Below the pieces are notes generated by a model, which worked only from the letters and a program-made list of their open reading frames with translations, was not told where the DNA came from and did no database searches. Both the position numbers and the translations under genes were made by a program. DNA of 9,171 nucleotides from Gammaproteobacteria bacterium (GTDB taxonomy: Bacteria > Pseudomonadota > Gammaproteobacteria > PS1 > Pseudothioglobaceae): assembly GCA_015658965.1 (NCBI GenBank), contig DQNX01000041.1:1-9171 (forward strand), given 5' to 3'. Positions within the stretch are counted from its first letter, which is position 1; the number at the start of each line of letters is the position of its first letter. Positions 1 through 7,711 of the stretch are shown here, one piece after another.

Positions 1-765
1 GCGACAAGGCTGAGCCCGATCCCAAGATGGGAACGTGTTGGTGGAAAAACGTGAGTGTACCATGGCCAAATAAGTGGCGTATTCAGGGTTCGATAAATCA
101 GTATAAAAATCAAGCACTTGTGATCCCATCAGCATACCTTTGTAGATAATGACGGTGGTTGATAAACTGCAAACATAGAACAACAAGGCTTGAGATAGAG
201 CCTTATCAGTACGAATAGCGTTTGATGCGTATTTTCTAATAACGAACAAGCTGCGTTCGAAAGCTTTGTTATCAATGCCATTTGCACTGGCAATAATCAG
301 TTGTTTGATCACCGGCTGAGATTTTCTAGCAATATGCCCCACATCGGCTTTATCGGCGTTAATTGGCACATCGCGCCAACCCACCAACGTTTGCCCTTCG
401 TCTTTAATGGTTTTTTCTAATACGCGGATGCAATGCGCTCTTTCGCTGTCGTCTTGTGGCAAGAAGACGTTGCCAATACCGTAGTTGCCCGGTTCAACAT
501 CAACACCAAAATCTGCTTTGATTTGTTGGCTAAAAAACGCATGTGGAATGTCAGTTAAAATGCCTGCGCCATCGCCCGTATTTGTCTCACAACCACAACC
601 ACCACGGTGATCCATGCGAGAAAGCATCTCTAATGCATCGACAGTAATTTGGTGCGAAGGCTGGCCCTTGATATGCGCAATAAAACCAACGCCACAATTC
701 TCCTTCTCGTTGTTTGGGTGGTAAAGACCGTGAGGTTTAGGCAGGTGTAATAATTGTTCTTTCAT
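1..765 (-). CDS. gltB: Glutamate synthase (NADPH-type) large subunit, N-terminal part, cut by the window edge
   Basis: Reading the minus strand from the ATG at 765-763 gives 255 uninterrupted codons to base 1, so the rest of the gene lies to the left. The start MKEQLLHLPK is followed by ENCGVGF, where Cys24 is the expected N-terminal nucleophile of the glutaminase domain. Family members are processed just before this cysteine, so residues 1-23 look like the short propeptide. Further family signatures are MDHRGGCGC, then NTGDGAGIL, and near the edge STNTFPSWDRAQP. The large subunit hydrolyses glutamine and passes ammonia to a flavin/Fe-S site that makes glutamate from 2-oxoglutarate in the cytoplasm. 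It normally works with GltD, which is not visible here. The gene is divergent from yaaA. Only the glutaminase part is seen. No strong ribosome binding site precedes the ATG; the nearest is GAAG about 10 bases upstream. Confidence 0.95.
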   Translation of the reverse strand, partial: MKEQLLHLPKPHGLYHPNNEKENCGVGFIAHIKGQPSHQITVDALEMLSRMDHRGGCGCETNTGDGAGILTDIPHAFFSQQIKADFGVDVEPGNYGIGNVFLPQDDSERAHCIRVLEKTIKDEGQTLVGWRDVPINADKADVGHIARKSQPVIKQLIIASANGIDNKAFERSLFVIRKYASNAIRTDKALSQALLFYVCSLSTTVIIYKGMLMGSQVLDFYTDLSNPEYATYLAMVHSRFSTNTFPSWDRAQPCR

Positions 766-804
766 GTTGGTATTGCTTCAAATAAAGGTCGAAAAAATCT
801 CTTA

Positions 805-810
805 ATTATA
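805..810 (-). promoter_or_regulatory. Candidate -10 element for gltB
   Basis: On the minus strand these bases read TATAAT, a perfect -10 hexamer. It would start transcription near 798, giving a leader of roughly 33 bases before the gltB ATG. At the usual distance upstream I find no good -35; a TTGAAG at 839-834 is 23 bases away, which is too far. A partner activator is therefore possible. This is a motif reading only. Confidence 0.45.
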
Positions 811-880
811 ACGTAAAAAGTGCGACTGAATATCTTCAAATACGGGGGTGTTAGTGGTGTTTTTGTGGATATTTTTCGGG

Positions 881-886
881 TAGAAT
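881..886 (+). promoter_or_regulatory. Weak candidate -10 element for yaaA-comF
   Basis: TAGAAT matches the -10 consensus at 5 of 6 positions and lies 33 bases before the yaaA ATG. The sequence 17 bases upstream (TGTTTT) is a poor -35. The region between is T-rich on the plus strand. I call it only because a promoter must lie between the divergent genes. Confidence 0.25.
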
Positions 887-919
887 ATTTTTTAATTTTC
901 TAATCTTATTTTTAAATCG

Positions 920-1672
920 ATGTTAGCTGTTATTTCCCCGTCTAAAACCCAAGATTTTAATCCAACACAGCTGGGTGTATTTACACAAACACGACAAATG
1001 CAACATTCGCAAGTTTTGATTGATCTGCTCAAATCAAAAACACAAGATGACATTGCCAGTCTCATGTCAATTAGTGATAAATTATCCAAACTAAATTTTG
1101 ATCGTTTTCAAACCTTCAGCACGCCTTTCTCAAAAGCCAACGCCAAACAGGCTTTGTTGGCCTTTAAGGGCGATGTTTATAATAGCATTGATGCGCCCAG
1201 TTTGTCGCTGGATGACTTAGAATTTGCACAAGGGCATTTGCGTATGTTGTCGGGCTTATATGGCGTTATTCGACCACTGGATTTAATTGCGCCGTACCGA
1301 TTGGAAATGGGCACAAAATTAGCCAATCCAAAAGGCAAAAATCTCTACGAATTTTGGGGCGATCAAATCTCAAATGTGCTGAATGAAGATGAGGCGGACG
1401 TTATCATCAATTTGGCTTCTAATGAATATTTTAAAGGCATTGATAAAAAAGCGCTAAACGCCAAAATTATTAATATTGCTTTTAAAGAACGCAAGAACGA
1501 CGCTTATAAAATCATTGGTATTTATGCAAAGCGTGCTCGCGGCTTGATGGTGAATTACCTGATTAAAAATAGACTTACCGAACCAGAATCACTCAAGGCT
1601 TTTAATGCTGAAGGCTATCAATTCAGACAAACGTTGTCTGATGAATCAACATGGGTATTTACACGCGATTAA
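920..1672 (+). CDS. yaaA: Peroxide stress protein YaaA (DUF328/UPF0246 family)
   Basis: The 250-residue product has the family's length and hallmarks: the opening MLAVISPSKTQDF, the central block RMLSGLYGVIRPLDLIAPYR at about residues 108-127, LYEFWGDQI, the INLASNEYFK block, and a C-terminal FKERKNDAYKIIGIYAKRAR stretch. In E. coli, YaaA is part of the OxyR response and lowers intracellular free iron during hydrogen peroxide stress, limiting Fenton damage; it is cytoplasmic and binds DNA. Its exact biochemical activity is not settled. The ATG at 920 fits the conserved N-terminus of the family. There is no clear Shine-Dalgarno sequence in the AT-rich leader. The gene is divergent from gltB, and its last 22 bases overlap comF, so the two are probably cotranscribed. 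Confidence 0.95.
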   Translation: MLAVISPSKTQDFNPTQLGVFTQTRQMQHSQVLIDLLKSKTQDDIASLMSISDKLSKLNFDRFQTFSTPFSKANAKQALLAFKGDVYNSIDAPSLSLDDLEFAQGHLRMLSGLYGVIRPLDLIAPYRLEMGTKLANPKGKNLYEFWGDQISNVLNEDEADVIINLASNEYFKGIDKKALNAKIINIAFKERKNDAYKIIGIYAKRARGLMVNYLIKNRLTEPESLKAFNAEGYQFRQTLSDESTWVFTRD

Positions 1673-2337
1673 ACGCCCTTGTCCCTGATCAATCTTGTGT
1701 GCTTTGTGCACAAAGCGCAAAGCGTTGTGTTTGTCATGAATGTGAGTCTAGCTTTACCAATCACCAACCCAGATGCAGATCTTGCGCACATTCTCTCACC
1801 GGTGGGTTGGATTTTTGTGGACAGTGTCTAGCGCAGGCACCCGCGTTCAATCGCGCCGATACTTTGTACGATTATCAAGGCGCTATTGCAGATTTAATCA
1901 AAGCCTTTAAGTTTGATCAACAACTCTGTATTGGCGATTTTTTTGCCCACAAAATGTACGATAAATATCTGGATATTGTCAACAAGCGCGGCGCATACGA
2001 CGCCATTATCCCCTTGCCGTTAAGCAGACAGCGTTTGCGCGAAAGAGGCTACAATCAAGTGCATGAATTATTAAGAATGATCGCCAAGCAAACCGACGTA
2101 TTCATCGACCAAACCAGCACGCAGCGTATCAAAGCCACGCGCGCCCTGTCAGGGCTTAATTTGATTGATCGAAAACAAGAAATCAAAGGCGCATTCAGCG
2201 CCAAACCCATGAGCTATAAAAAAGTATTATTGGTCGATGACGTCATGACCACAGGCTCAAGCATGGACGAATTCTCAAAAATTGTTTTAAAAGCTGGCGT
2301 CGGCAGTTTCGATGTGTTGACTTTGGCCAGAGCTTAA
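1651..2337 (+). CDS. comF: ComF family protein (zinc ribbon plus phosphoribosyltransferase-like domain)
   Basis: The 228-residue product starts with four CxxC pairs (Cys16/19, 28/31, 42/45, 56/59), an expected zinc-binding N-terminal module. A type I phosphoribosyltransferase fold follows. The ComF hallmark RERGYNQ lies in the middle, and the PRPP-binding loop VLLVDDVMTTGSS spans residues 192-204 with the acidic pair Asp196-Asp197. Relatives are ComFC, needed for DNA uptake in competent bacteria, and E. coli GntX, linked to use of DNA as nutrient. The substrate of the family is uncertain. The ATG at 1651 lies inside yaaA in another frame; no alternative ATG, GTG or TTG start lies between it and the first cysteine pair, which supports it. 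No Shine-Dalgarno sequence is seen, so translation may be coupled to yaaA. The stop codon abuts that of the convergent Nudix gene. Confidence 0.9.
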   Translation: MGIYTRLNALVPDQSCVLCAQSAKRCVCHECESSFTNHQPRCRSCAHSLTGGLDFCGQCLAQAPAFNRADTLYDYQGAIADLIKAFKFDQQLCIGDFFAHKMYDKYLDIVNKRGAYDAIIPLPLSRQRLRERGYNQVHELLRMIAKQTDVFIDQTSTQRIKATRALSGLNLIDRKQEIKGAFSAKPMSYKKVLLVDDVMTTGSSMDEFSKIVLKAGVGSFDVLTLARA

Positions 2338-3261
2338 TTAAAACGCACTAACCCCAGCAATGCCTTGGGCGCCGATTTTTAAGGTTTTGTCTAAGTCTTC
2401 CAAACCCATTCCGCCTAGAAAATACACAGGGATATTGAGTTTGTTAACAACTTCTTCGGCGGCTTCCCAGCCGATTGGTGTAGTATCAGGGTGTGTTTGG
2501 GTGGCTTGAACGGGCGAGATAACCACAAAATCAACGCCCAGGGTTTGGGCGGCCAAGGCCTCTTGTAAGTTGTGAGTTGAGGCACCCAGCAGTTTGTCGG
2601 CAGTGCAAGGTCTTTTGGGTAGCTTTAACATCTCATTAGTGGTGAGATGCCAGCCATCGCAAGAGCCTTGGTTGAAATTTTTGTTGGGTGTATTGAGTAG
2701 TAACTTGATCTTATGTTGCTGGCATTTGTTATGAAGTTCTTCGATAAAACTATCATCTAGGGTGACTTTGCTTCTAAGTTGAATAAGACTTATGTCTGAT
2801 TTGAGTTTTTGCTCAAATTTGGCCAGCCAGGTTTCACTTTGATGATTGCTTGAAGGGGTGATCCAATATTTGCTGGGTAGAGTGATTGAATCGATAAAAG
2901 CTTTCATGGTGGGTAGTAAGTTAAAGCTGGATAAATGCGCAACATCGCTCCAGGCAATCTCTTGACCTTCGATGCCTTGAGGCGTTTTTTGATAGCGATC
3001 AATATTGTAAATATGCAATTCGACCCTTCTATCGGCATAAGAATATTGCATTGTTTGGTGTAGGCTTAAGGCATCAACTTGAATACCCAATTCCTCATTT
3101 AGCTCTCTGATAACGGTTTGTTCGGTACTTTCACCAGCTTCTATTTTGCCACCGGGTAACTCCCAAAGGCCAGGCATAAATTGATGCATTTGGCGTTTGG
3201 CGATTAGCAACTGTCCAGATTTATTACGTAAAACACCAACAACGGCCTTGATTGTCTTCAT
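2338..3261 (-). CDS. Nudix hydrolase fused to a ThiE/TenI-like domain (MutT-type)
   Basis: The 307-residue product has two parts. Residues 1-125 form a Nudix hydrolase with a perfect Nudix box at 38-60: Gly38, Glu44, Arg52-Glu53, Glu56-Glu57 and Gly59. The start MKTIKAVVGVL and the WELPGGK stretch are MutT-like, suggesting cleavage of oxidised nucleotides such as 8-oxo-dGTP. Residues 130-307 resemble thiamine phosphate synthase: QLRSK (161-165), GAST (226-229), SPVQATQT (249-256) and LGGMG near the end. This two-domain arrangement is known in Gammaproteobacteria. In the ThiE-like half, the usual NDR/D metal-binding segment is LNTPN (189-193) and the usual lysine after the PT-T motif is His257, so thiamine phosphate synthase activity is doubtful. 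The gene is divergent from gshA across 36 bases and convergent with comF with no gap. Confidence 0.92.
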   Translation of the reverse strand: MKTIKAVVGVLRNKSGQLLIAKRQMHQFMPGLWELPGGKIEAGESTEQTVIRELNEELGIQVDALSLHQTMQYSYADRRVELHIYNIDRYQKTPQGIEGQEIAWSDVAHLSSFNLLPTMKAFIDSITLPSKYWITPSSNHQSETWLAKFEQKLKSDISLIQLRSKVTLDDSFIEELHNKCQQHKIKLLLNTPNKNFNQGSCDGWHLTTNEMLKLPKRPCTADKLLGASTHNLQEALAAQTLGVDFVVISPVQATQTHPDTTPIGWEAAEEVVNKLNIPVYFLGGMGLEDLDKTLKIGAQGIAGVSAF

Positions 3262-3271
3262 TTGCTTGGCT

Positions 3272-3299
3272 AATGGTAAAATAAGGCTATTTTAGCATT
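3272..3299. promoter_or_regulatory. Near-palindrome holding paired extended -10 elements of the gshA and Nudix genes
   Basis: Two 12-base arms, AATGGTAAAATA (3272-3283) and TATTTTAGCATT (3288-3299), flank an AGGC centre and match at 11 of 12 positions. Each strand carries the extended -10 form TGnTAAAAT: plus strand hexamer 3277-3282, minus strand hexamer 3294-3289. A plus-strand TTGTCT at 3252-3257 is a possible -35, with a long 19-base spacer. Predicted starts would be near 3289 (gshA, leader about 9 bases) and near 3282 (Nudix, leader about 20 bases). The element includes two bases of the gshA TTG start. It could be overlapping promoters, an operator or an RNA hairpin. Confidence 0.5.
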
Positions 3300-4863
3300 G
3301 AGCAAGCGTTTGAACTTAGTAGATAAAATTCAAATATTAAAACCACACACGGCATTACTCAAAGATAATTTGATGGGTATTGAGAAGGAGGGTTTACGAG
3401 TTTCGAGAAAGGGCGGTATTTCTCAGGCACCACACCCCAAAGCATTTGGCTGTGCGCTGACACATCCGAATATTACCACCGATTTTTCTGAATCGTTGAT
3501 TGAGCTGGTAACACCGCCACTTCATAGTGCCGAGGCAGTGCTGTCATTTTTGTCAAAGACGCAACAATATATGTATCACCATCTGCCAAAAGACCAGAGC
3601 TTTTGGCCGGCCTCTATGCCTTGTGTGATTCGTGGTGAAACGTATATTCCTATTGCAAAATACGGTTCAAGCAACCGTGGCAGAATGAAAACAGTTTATA
3701 GAAAAGGCCTGGCTAATCGTTACGGCAGTGTGATGCAAACCATTGCTGGTATTCATTTTAATTATTCATTCTCACCCGATTTTATTGAAGCGTATCGCGC
3801 TAAAAAAGCCCCCAACACAACGACGCGCGATTTTACCGACCAAAGTTATATGGGCCTTACTCGTAATGTGATTCGTTATGGTTGGCTGGTACCGTACTTA
3901 TTTGGTGCATCTAGTGCCGTTTGTAAATCCTTTTTAAAGGGTTATCGCCAGCATTCATTGGTTGAATTTAATGACTCTACTTTATATAAGCCCTATGCCA
4001 CATCACTACGTATGGGGGACATTGGTTATCAAAATCTGCGCGAAGATGAGGCCGGTGTTAAAGCCAATTACAACTCTTTGAGTCATTATATTCACAGTTT
4101 GAAATCAGGCATGCAAACCCCCTGTCGTGAATATGAAGCCATTGGCATAAAAACACAAGGCGAGCACCAGCAGCTCAACACCAATATTTTACAAATTGAG
4201 AATGAATATTACGCTTCAGTACGCCCTAAGCCGTTGGTATTGGATGACAAAAAACCCTTAGATGCCCTGAAAGATCAAGGCATTGGCTATATTGAATTAC
4301 GATCCCTTGATATCAATCCATTTTTGCCATTGGGTATTGACCAAACGCAAATTTATTTTTTAGAAGTGTTTATGCTGTTTTGTTTATTGGAAACGTCAAG
4401 CGCTATTTCGAGTCGTGAACAATTTGATATTGATAATAATGACCAGCTGGTTGCACATGAAGGCCGTAAACCTGGTTTGAACTTGACACATAAAGGCCAG
4501 ACCATTACGCTGGAAAAACTAGGATCAGACATCATGAATAAAATTTATTTATGTGCTGAGTTGCTAGGCGAAGAATATCAAACGGCTGTTAAGCTAATGA
4601 CAAGGCGCATCGATAACGCCGATTTAACTCCTTCAGCAATGACCTTGAGCGAGATGAAAAATCGCAACCAAGGTTTTTTTGACTACACCAACGCACTGTC
4701 TAAGCAACATCGGAGAGATTTTTTGACGAAAGACGTTGATGCTGATCATTTTAATTATTTAGACCAACAGGCCAAAACCTCTTGTCAGAGACAAATCGAG
4801 ATAGAACAAGCGGATAATCTAAGCTTTGATGAATATCTAGTCCATTATTTTTCTAATGAGTAG
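3298..4863 (+). CDS. gshA: Glutamate-cysteine ligase, proteobacterial GshA type
   Basis: The 521-residue product (E. coli GshA has 518) catalyses ATP-dependent joining of glutamate and cysteine, the first and limiting step of glutathione synthesis in the cytoplasm. Family motifs include GIEKEGLRV (27-35), DFSESLIELVTPP, the glycine-rich RYGSVMQTIAGIHFNYS segment, and YIELRSLDINPFLPLGID in the C-terminal half. The start is TTG at 3298: an in-frame stop lies at 3277-3279, no ATG occurs before Met26, and AAGG about 11 bases upstream can serve as ribosome binding site. A second TTG at 3310 is the only close alternative. The final codons overlap mnmE by 8 bases. Upstream is the 36-base divergent region with a palindrome that contains the ribosome binding site and part of the start codon. 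The second enzyme of the pathway (gshB) is not here. Confidence 0.96.
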   Translation: MSKRLNLVDKIQILKPHTALLKDNLMGIEKEGLRVSRKGGISQAPHPKAFGCALTHPNITTDFSESLIELVTPPLHSAEAVLSFLSKTQQYMYHHLPKDQSFWPASMPCVIRGETYIPIAKYGSSNRGRMKTVYRKGLANRYGSVMQTIAGIHFNYSFSPDFIEAYRAKKAPNTTTRDFTDQSYMGLTRNVIRYGWLVPYLFGASSAVCKSFLKGYRQHSLVEFNDSTLYKPYATSLRMGDIGYQNLREDEAGVKANYNSLSHYIHSLKSGMQTPCREYEAIGIKTQGEHQQLNTNILQIENEYYASVRPKPLVLDDKKPLDALKDQGIGYIELRSLDINPFLPLGIDQTQIYFLEVFMLFCLLETSSAISSREQFDIDNNDQLVAHEGRKPGLNLTHKGQTITLEKLGSDIMNKIYLCAELLGEEYQTAVKLMTRRIDNADLTPSAMTLSEMKNRNQGFFDYTNALSKQHRRDFLTKDVDADHFNYLDQQAKTSCQRQIEIEQADNLSFDEYLVHYFSNE

Positions 4864-6196
4864 CACAACAACAATTTGCGCATTGGCGAGCGCTTTAGGT
4901 CAAGGTGGCATCGGCGTGGTGCGTGTTTCAGGCCCAGCCTCAGGTGAAATCGCCCAAAAGATGTTAGGCCGTGTGCCTAAAGCGCGTTATGCACACTACG
5001 GTTCGTTTTTTAATCAAGCGGGTATTGAAATCGATAAAGGCGTGGCTTTATTCTTCCCAGGCCCCAATTCATTTACTGGCGAAGATGTGCTTGAGCTGCA
5101 AGGCCATGGCGGTATTTTGGTGATGCGTTCTTTATTGGAATCGGCGATGGCATTGGGGGCAATTGCCGCTGAACCGGGTGAATTTTCAAAGCGCGCGTTT
5201 CTGAATGGCAAGATGGATTTGGTGCAGGCCGAAGCCGTGGCTGATATTATTGATGCCAGTTCTGAGCAATCTGCACGTTCAGCGCTTCGATCTTTATCTG
5301 GCGAGTTTTCTAACCAAGTTAATGCATTAACCCAAGCACTGATTGAGCTGCGCGTCTTTGTAGAAGCGACGATTGATTTTTCTGACGAAGCCATCGATTT
5401 TTTGGCTTCAGGTAAAGTTAAGAAAAAAGTTGAACATATTAAACAAGACATCCAAACTATTTTAAGCTCTGCAGAGCAGGGTGCAATTTTACGAGAAGGC
5501 CTAACCGTTGCTATTGCTGGTAAGCCCAATGCTGGAAAATCATCCTTACTCAATGCGCTAACCCAAGTTCCTAGTGCGATTGTGACGGACATTGCCGGCA
5601 CAACACGTGACGTACTTAAAGAAACCATACAGGTAAATGGTATACCGCTTAATATCATTGATACTGCGGGCTTACATATAAGTGAAGATAAGATAGAGCA
5701 AGAAGGCATTAAAAGAGCGCACGGTGAAATTGAGCGTGCCGATGTGGTTTTGATGGTGTTTGATGCACAAGACAAAACCCCAGATTTGTCTATTTTGCCG
5801 GGTGGTATCGATGGCAAGCCAATTATTTTAATTAAAAATAAAGTAGATTTAACCGGCGAATCAATCGGCATAACGCGTAGCGATGAACAAATCCAATTAT
5901 CACTTTCAGCCAAGCAATCACAAGGAATTGACTTGCTTAGGCAAGCACTTTCAGACATTGCTGGTTTGAGTGATATGGGCGAAGGCGTGTTGCTAGCCAG
6001 AAAGCGCCACATTATTGCGCTAGAATCTGCGTTAGATTCAACGTGTTGTGCGTTGGATCAGCTTAATAGTAACGCCAGCGAATTGGTTGCTGAAGATTTG
6101 CGCCAAGCTGCCCAGTCTTTAGGCAGTATCACCGGCGAGTTTTCATCAGATGATTTGCTGGGTGAAATATTCTCATCATTCTGTATTGGTAAATAA
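4856..6196 (+). CDS. mnmE: tRNA modification GTPase MnmE (TrmE)
   Basis: The 446-residue product (E. coli 454) has the N-terminal folate-binding domain with FTGEDVLELQGHGG and PGEFSKRAFLNGKMDLVQAE. It continues with a helical domain interrupted by a Ras-like G domain: Walker A GKPNAGKSS at 222-230, the GTTRD G2 segment, DTAG at 269-272 and NKVD at 328-331. It ends FCIGK with the functionally important cysteine at 443. With MnmG it adds the aminomethyl or carboxymethylaminomethyl group to U34 of certain tRNAs, using GTP and methylene-tetrahydrofolate. MnmG is not in the window. The ATG lies in the last bases of gshA (8-base overlap) with no clear Shine-Dalgarno sequence, so translational coupling to gshA is likely. 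The downstream sensor kinase starts after a 9-base gap. A long antisense reading frame inside it is a shadow. Confidence 0.97.
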   Translation: MSSTTTICALASALGQGGIGVVRVSGPASGEIAQKMLGRVPKARYAHYGSFFNQAGIEIDKGVALFFPGPNSFTGEDVLELQGHGGILVMRSLLESAMALGAIAAEPGEFSKRAFLNGKMDLVQAEAVADIIDASSEQSARSALRSLSGEFSNQVNALTQALIELRVFVEATIDFSDEAIDFLASGKVKKKVEHIKQDIQTILSSAEQGAILREGLTVAIAGKPNAGKSSLLNALTQVPSAIVTDIAGTTRDVLKETIQVNGIPLNIIDTAGLHISEDKIEQEGIKRAHGEIERADVVLMVFDAQDKTPDLSILPGGIDGKPIILIKNKVDLTGESIGITRSDEQIQLSLSAKQSQGIDLLRQALSDIAGLSDMGEGVLLARKRHIIALESALDSTCCALDQLNSNASELVAEDLRQAAQSLGSITGEFSSDDLLGEIFSSFCIGK

Positions 6197-6205
6197 TCGA
6201 TATTT

Positions 6206-7711
6206 ATGGGCATTAAAACAAAATTTTATCTCTATTTATTAGTCACTATTGCTTTGTCGCCTTTGTTGGTGAGCGAGTTGATGTTGGTTTATCAATCGCC
6301 TAATGGGCTTGATGCCGCCCTGATTCTACTGATCTTGTTGGTTTATGTAGGCTTGTATCTTGCGATTCGAAAAGATTTTTTATTGCCGTTTAACGATTTG
6401 CAAAAATGGGTCAGTGATTACAATACTGATCAAAGTGCTCGTCTTAATGACGAGAAAAAAACCACATTCCAGCCCGTAGCAACCGCAATTAATCATCTGA
6501 TTCAAGAGAATCAATATCTGTATGACGATATGGAAAATATCTTGCAAAAGCAGATTCAGCGCATGAGTCAAAAATCTGCTTCATTAGAAACCCTTTATGG
6601 CGTTTCGTCAAAACTTAATTCAATGCATTCTGCCCAAGAGTTATTTGAGCACTTTTTAGATATTTTTATGAAGATGACCAGTGCAGCTTCTGGCGTGGTG
6701 CGCAGTTTGAGCGATGAAGACGAGCTGATTTTAGTGGCTCAGCGCGGCGTGATTGACAAAAAAGGCCAGGTCGTGGGTGTGTTGAGTAGTGATTGCGTTT
6801 GTGGTGGAGTGGCCATGTCTCAAGATGTGAATGTACAATTTAGTGTGCACACCTGTCGAAAATGTGTGGGCGAGCAATCTGAAGCCAAAGCCAATATCGG
6901 CACGATTTTTATTCCACTGAGATATCACGGTAAAACTTTAGGCGTCTTTAATTTATTTTTTGATACGGAGCCATCCTTGGCTTTTGATGAGCGCGCACTA
7001 TTAGAATCGATTGCGGATAATATTGCGATTTCCCTAGACAAGGCGCGACTCGATGAAGAGGCCAAGCGTATGGCGCTGTCACAAGAGCGTTTGTTTTTAT
7101 CTCAAGAAATCCACGACTCTTTGGCACAAACCATTTACAGTTTAAAGTTGCAAGTGACTGTATTAGACGACATGCTCAAACAGGGTAATAATGTGGATGC
7201 GAGTAAAAAAGTTGCCAGTCTGCAATCCAATATTACTCAAGCCAATCAAGAGTTGCGAGAGTTGATGTGTAATTATCGTGTACCGCTTGATCCAAAAGGC
7301 ATTAAAGTGTCGTTAGGGAATTTGGTTAATCGCTTTAAAGCCGAAGAAAGCGTGGCGACTTATCTACAGTTTGAGGGTAAGATAACGTTTTCGCCAGAAA
7401 TCGAGATGCAAATTATGCGCATCACTCAAGAGGCTTTGTCTAATATTCGTAAACACGCACAGGCGCGCAACGTACGGATTTTGCTCTCTACTGAACCTTA
7501 TTGCCAGTTGTTGATTGAAGACGATGGTATGGGTTTCAAAAAAGATCAGTTTGACATGGAAGTAATGGGGAATAATATTGGCATGAATATTATGAAAGAA
7601 CGTGCCGAGCGAATCGGCGCGCGTATTGAGATTGAATCAGAAGTGGATGAAGGCACTCGCGTTATTGTGTCGTTTGCCGCACAAGAAATTACCCCTATGG
7701 AGACTTCATGA
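6206..7711 (+). CDS. NarX-type sensor histidine kinase with a cytoplasmic GAF domain and cysteine cluster
   Basis: The 501-residue product has two N-terminal membrane segments (about 7-29 and 37-54) joined by a loop of only about seven residues, so it lacks the periplasmic nitrate-binding region of NarX/NarQ. A HAMP/coiled-coil-like linker follows (about 55-125), then a GAF-like domain (about 127-280) holding Cys197, Cys199, Cys217 and Cys220 (C-x-C-x17-C-x2-C). The transmitter is of the HisKA_3/NarL-partner class: phospho-acceptor His303 in QEIHDSLAQT, N-box EALSNIRKHA from Glu409, and DDGMGF at 439-444. The gene starts 9 bases after mnmE and overlaps the response regulator by 4 bases (ATGA), so the two form a two-component system. 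The input signal is unknown; the cysteines suggest redox, metal, Fe-S or thiol sensing (inference). No good ribosome binding site precedes the ATG. Confidence 0.92.
   Translation: MGIKTKFYLYLLVTIALSPLLVSELMLVYQSPNGLDAALILLILLVYVGLYLAIRKDFLLPFNDLQKWVSDYNTDQSARLNDEKKTTFQPVATAINHLIQENQYLYDDMENILQKQIQRMSQKSASLETLYGVSSKLNSMHSAQELFEHFLDIFMKMTSAASGVVRSLSDEDELILVAQRGVIDKKGQVVGVLSSDCVCGGVAMSQDVNVQFSVHTCRKCVGEQSEAKANIGTIFIPLRYHGKTLGVFNLFFDTEPSLAFDERALLESIADNIAISLDKARLDEEAKRMALSQERLFLSQEIHDSLAQTIYSLKLQVTVLDDMLKQGNNVDASKKVASLQSNITQANQELRELMCNYRVPLDPKGIKVSLGNLVNRFKAEESVATYLQFEGKITFSPEIEMQIMRITQEALSNIRKHAQARNVRILLSTEPYCQLLIEDDGMGFKKDQFDMEVMGNNIGMNIMKERAERIGARIEIESEVDEGTRVIVSFAAQEITPMETS

Noticed and set aside
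892..1089. A minus-strand frame over the yaaA start
   Set aside because: It overlaps the conserved N-terminus of yaaA and has no family features; the cysteine-rich look comes from antisense reading.
5014..6012. A 332-codon open frame on the minus strand inside mnmE
   Set aside because: It lies fully antisense to a well-supported MnmE, its translation is serine- and isoleucine-rich without any recognisable domain, and it is a codon-bias shadow.
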